A stretch of 64,000 bases of DNA from Bacillota bacterium (lineage in GTDB: Bacteria; Bacillota; Clostridia; Peptostreptococcales; Acidaminobacteraceae): positions 62,001 to 126,000 of the forward strand of contig JAOARG010000013.1 of assembly GCA_025210655.1 (NCBI GenBank), read 5' to 3'. The first letter of the stretch is position 1. The number at the start of each line of letters is the position of its first letter. Below are positions 61,975-64,000 of the stretch, piece after piece. A program made the translations under genes and the position numbers. The notes under the pieces were generated by a model. That model made no database searches and was not told the origin of the DNA. It saw only the letters and a list, made by a program, of their open reading frames with translations.

Positions 61975-63394
61975 TTTTTTTGAAAAACTTAGGGCAAAAT
62001 CACCTCTAGTACATAACATAACAAATTATGTTACTGTTAATGATGTTGCCAACTCGATTTTAGCAGTTGGAGGAGCTCCTTTAATGGCAGATGATATTGA
62101 AGAAGTGGGAGAAATTGTGGCAATTAGTAATGCCTTGGTTATTAACATTGGTACCCTTAATAGAAGAGTAATGAGATCCATGCTTGAAGCAGGAAAGATT
62201 GCCAATGAACTTAATATCCCGGTTGTATTAGATCCAGTTGGTGTAGGAGCCTCCTCACTTAGAAATGAAATAGTGGAGACCTTATTAGAAAAAGTCAAGT
62301 TTGCAGTAATTAAAGGTAACATGTCAGAAATTAAAGCATTATACACTAAAAGTCATAATTCAGGTGGTGTTGATGTTACAGATGAGGACCAAATTACAGA
62401 AGAGAATCTTGAGAGTAAGGTTGAGTTTATAAAAAAGGTTGCAAAAACAGTCGGAAGTACAATTGCAGTGACTGGTGCAATTGATATAATTACAGATGGT
62501 AAAAGAGTTACACTTATAAAAAACGGTCATGAGAATATGTCTAAAATAACTGGTACTGGTTGCATGACAGGAGGTATCCTTGGAGCGTGTTGTGGAGCTG
62601 AGGGAGATTATTATAAGGCTGCAGTTCAAGGAGTAGCACTTATGGGGATGGCCGGAGAGTATGCAGCAGCCAAAGCTGTGTCTGTGGGTAGTTTGAGAAC
62701 TCATTTGATTGATGGACTTGATCTTGTTTCAAAAGGTATAGAAAAAGTAGAGGCAAATTACGAACCCAATGATGCTTACCTAGGATTATACTTAGTTACT
62801 GACGAGTCATGGAAAAAAGGAGAAGCTTTATTTGAAGATATTGAAAAATCAATAGAGGCCGGAGTAACATGTGTTCAATATAGAAAGAAATCATCTATTG
62901 GAGATGAGGAAGTAAATGATGCTAAAAAGATAAAGGAAATTGCCTTAAAGCATGATATTCCTTTTATAGTAAATGATCATATAGCTCTTGCAAGTGAAAT
63001 AAAGGCCGATGGTATTCATATTGGTCAAGGAGACACAAATCTTCTAAAGGCAAGGGAAGTAGTTGGAAAAGATATGCTAATTGGTGTATCAGTATCAAAT
63101 ATTGAGGAAGCTAAATTAGCTGAAAAAAATGGGGCAGATTACTTAGGCGTAGGCGCTATTTTTCAAACAAGCAGTAAAGATGATGCCAATAGTGTAAGTA
63201 TAGAAATGCTAAAAAATATAATCAATTCTGTAGAGATTCCAGTAGTTGCTATTGGTGGAATAGGTAAAAATAATATCGAAGAGCTTACAAACTCTAAAGT
63301 ATCGGGTGTAGCGGTGATATCAGCTATCTTAGGGCAAGAAAGTATTACTGATGCTACAAGAGAACTAAAAAGTTTAGTGAATAAATATTTGTAA
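61958..63394 (+). CDS. thiM/thiE: Bifunctional hydroxyethylthiazole kinase / thiamine-phosphate synthase (ThiM-ThiE fusion)
   Basis: A single 478-residue frame joining two thiamine salvage enzymes. Residues 1-265 are ThiM (hydroxyethylthiazole + ATP to its phosphate): PLVHNITNYVTVNDVAN, PLMADDIEEV, VLDPVGVGAS and the TGTGCMTGG active-site loop. Residues 275-478 are ThiE, joining HMP-PP and thiazole phosphate: YLVTDE, CVQYRKKSS, FIVNDHIALA, DGIHIGQGDTNL, GVGAIFQTSSKDD and VVAIGGIG. No stop or frameshift lies at the junction (near residue 268, EPNDAYLGLY). The fused order hands thiazole phosphate directly to the synthase. GAAGGAGAG precedes the start. Confidence 0.94.
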   Translation: MERTINFFEKLRAKSPLVHNITNYVTVNDVANSILAVGGAPLMADDIEEVGEIVAISNALVINIGTLNRRVMRSMLEAGKIANELNIPVVLDPVGVGASSLRNEIVETLLEKVKFAVIKGNMSEIKALYTKSHNSGGVDVTDEDQITEENLESKVEFIKKVAKTVGSTIAVTGAIDIITDGKRVTLIKNGHENMSKITGTGCMTGGILGACCGAEGDYYKAAVQGVALMGMAGEYAAAKAVSVGSLRTHLIDGLDLVSKGIEKVEANYEPNDAYLGLYLVTDESWKKGEALFEDIEKSIEAGVTCVQYRKKSSIGDEEVNDAKKIKEIALKHDIPFIVNDHIALASEIKADGIHIGQGDTNLLKAREVVGKDMLIGVSVSNIEEAKLAEKNGADYLGVGAIFQTSSKDDANSVSIEMLKNIINSVEIPVVAIGGIGKNNIEELTNSKVSGVAVISAILGQESITDATRELKSLVNKYL

Positions 63395-63407
63395 AGGAGA
63401 TTGTTTT

Positions 63408-64000
63408 ATGAAAAAAGTACTTACTATAGCAGGTTCAGATTGTAGCGGTGGAGCAGGTATACAAGCAGACTTAAAAGCTATGTCAGAATTCAAGTGTTAC
63501 GGAATGAGTGTAATTACAGCGCTTACAGCTCAAAATACAACAGGAGTTTTTGCTGTTGAGAATTGTAGTGTAGATTTTGTATCAAAGCAGTTAGATGCTG
63601 TATTTAGTGATATTTTTCCAGATGCCGTTAAGATTGGAATGGTGTCTTCAGAAGCAATCATTGATGAAATATCAAGTTTCTTGGGAAAAAATAATGTTAA
63701 AAATTTAGTTCTTGATCCAGTAATGGTATCTACAAGTGGTTCTAGACTTTTAGAGGAAAATGCAATTAAGTCATTAAAAGAGAAATTAATACCACTTGCT
63801 ACTTTAATAACTCCTAATATATATGAAGCAGAAATTTTGGCTTCAATGGAAATAAATGATGAAAAAGATGTGTATCTGGCTATTGATAAAATTAAAGATT
63901 ATTATGAGGGTTCAATACTGATAAAGGGCGGACATATTAAAGATAATTGTAATGACTATCTGTATATCGATGGAAAAGTTGAGGTATTTCCTGGTAAAAT
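63408..64000 (+). CDS. thiD: Hydroxymethylpyrimidine/phosphomethylpyrimidine kinase, 3' end outside window
   Basis: ThiD phosphorylates HMP twice to HMP-PP for ThiE. The visible 197 residues carry TIAGSDCSGGAGIQADLKAM, GMSVITALTAQNT, KIGMVSSE, LVLDPVMVSTSGSRLL and TPNIYEAEIL, all standard. AAAGGAG precedes ATG 63408, 13 bases after thiM-thiE. The C-terminal GTGCT-type anion-hole motif falls beyond the window. With cytX and the fusion it gives a complete salvage route from imported HMP and thiazole to thiamine phosphate. Confidence 0.95.
   Translation, partial: MKKVLTIAGSDCSGGAGIQADLKAMSEFKCYGMSVITALTAQNTTGVFAVENCSVDFVSKQLDAVFSDIFPDAVKIGMVSSEAIIDEISSFLGKNNVKNLVLDPVMVSTSGSRLLEENAIKSLKEKLIPLATLITPNIYEAEILASMEINDEKDVYLAIDKIKDYYEGSILIKGGHIKDNCNDYLYIDGKVEVFPGK

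Noticed and set aside
61958-63394. Assembly error joining thiM and thiE
   Set aside because: The junction is smooth, both halves are complete and in frame, and such fusions fit the operon.
1-64000. Prophage, integrative element or plasmid region
   Set aside because: No integrase, phage structural genes, replication or mobilisation genes, or att-like tRNA ends are visible; composition is even.

Overview
The window is AT-rich, has strong AGGAGG-type ribosome binding sites, and carries S-layer-homology, MCP, Lsr, sigma-54-activator and TPP-riboswitch genes. This points to a low-GC Gram-positive anaerobe, most likely class Clostridia (a motile, amino-acid- and peptide-using member of the Peptostreptococcales/Tissierellales type; the exact taxon is inference). 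No rRNA, tRNA, prophage, plasmid origin or CRISPR array is visible. It reads as chromosomal accessory metabolism and signalling, densely packed, with an unusual amount of structured DNA between genes.

Layout. 1-855: 3' part of accA. 1264-6397: an unknown small protein, an SLH-domain surface protein, a chemoreceptor, a RidA protein and a probable 96-residue selenoprotein read through an in-frame UGA. 6493-12233: FMN reductase, an isoleucine-2-epimerase-like PLP enzyme with a sigma-54 promoter and its probable adjacent activator, then a 7TMR-DISM diguanylate cyclase. 12494-18867: secreted SLH-like protein, DNA glycosylase Tag, YbaK deacylase, NifU-like protein, hydrolase, nitrilase and nucleoside hydrolase. 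19212-22802: MFS transporter plus alpha/beta hydrolase behind a second sigma-54 promoter, followed by a second sigma-54 activator. 22954-26755: YheO-type regulator, tryptophanase and an NSS transporter with an array of palindromic operators. 26895-31758: second SLH-like protein, second chemoreceptor, orphan zinc-binding lipoprotein with His-rich hexapeptide repeats. 31968-38437: complete peptide ABC transporter with an M42 aminopeptidase. 38586-42057: Crp-type regulator, GAF-GGDEF cyclase, carbonic anhydrase and an AI-2E family membrane protein. 42187-51075: complete Lsr autoinducer-2 system (lsrR-lsrK-cupin-lsrF facing lsrA-C-D-B). 51186-60395: orphan prepilin, AspT-like permease, membrane GDPD, a broken sialate O-acetylesterase, a HAD nucleotidase, a double flavodoxin-fold protein and a membrane protein. 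60564-64000: TPP riboswitch, cytX, a thiM-thiE fusion and thiD (cut by the window end).

The most unusual signal is non-coding. Five intergenic regions (about 856-1262, 7129-7519, 16384-16860, 22803-22950, 51080-51187) are nested palindromes: many short unrelated perfect hairpins separated by short spacers, where in the three long cases the left-arm spacers are themselves complementary to the right-arm spacers around a central larger hairpin. Four of the five lie between convergent genes, and three share a block of about 65-103 bp, so it is a dispersed family. Separately, a 111-113 bp MITE-like element with covarying terminal inverted repeats occurs twice, once inside the loop of an intrinsic terminator and once between a sigma-54 promoter and its gene.
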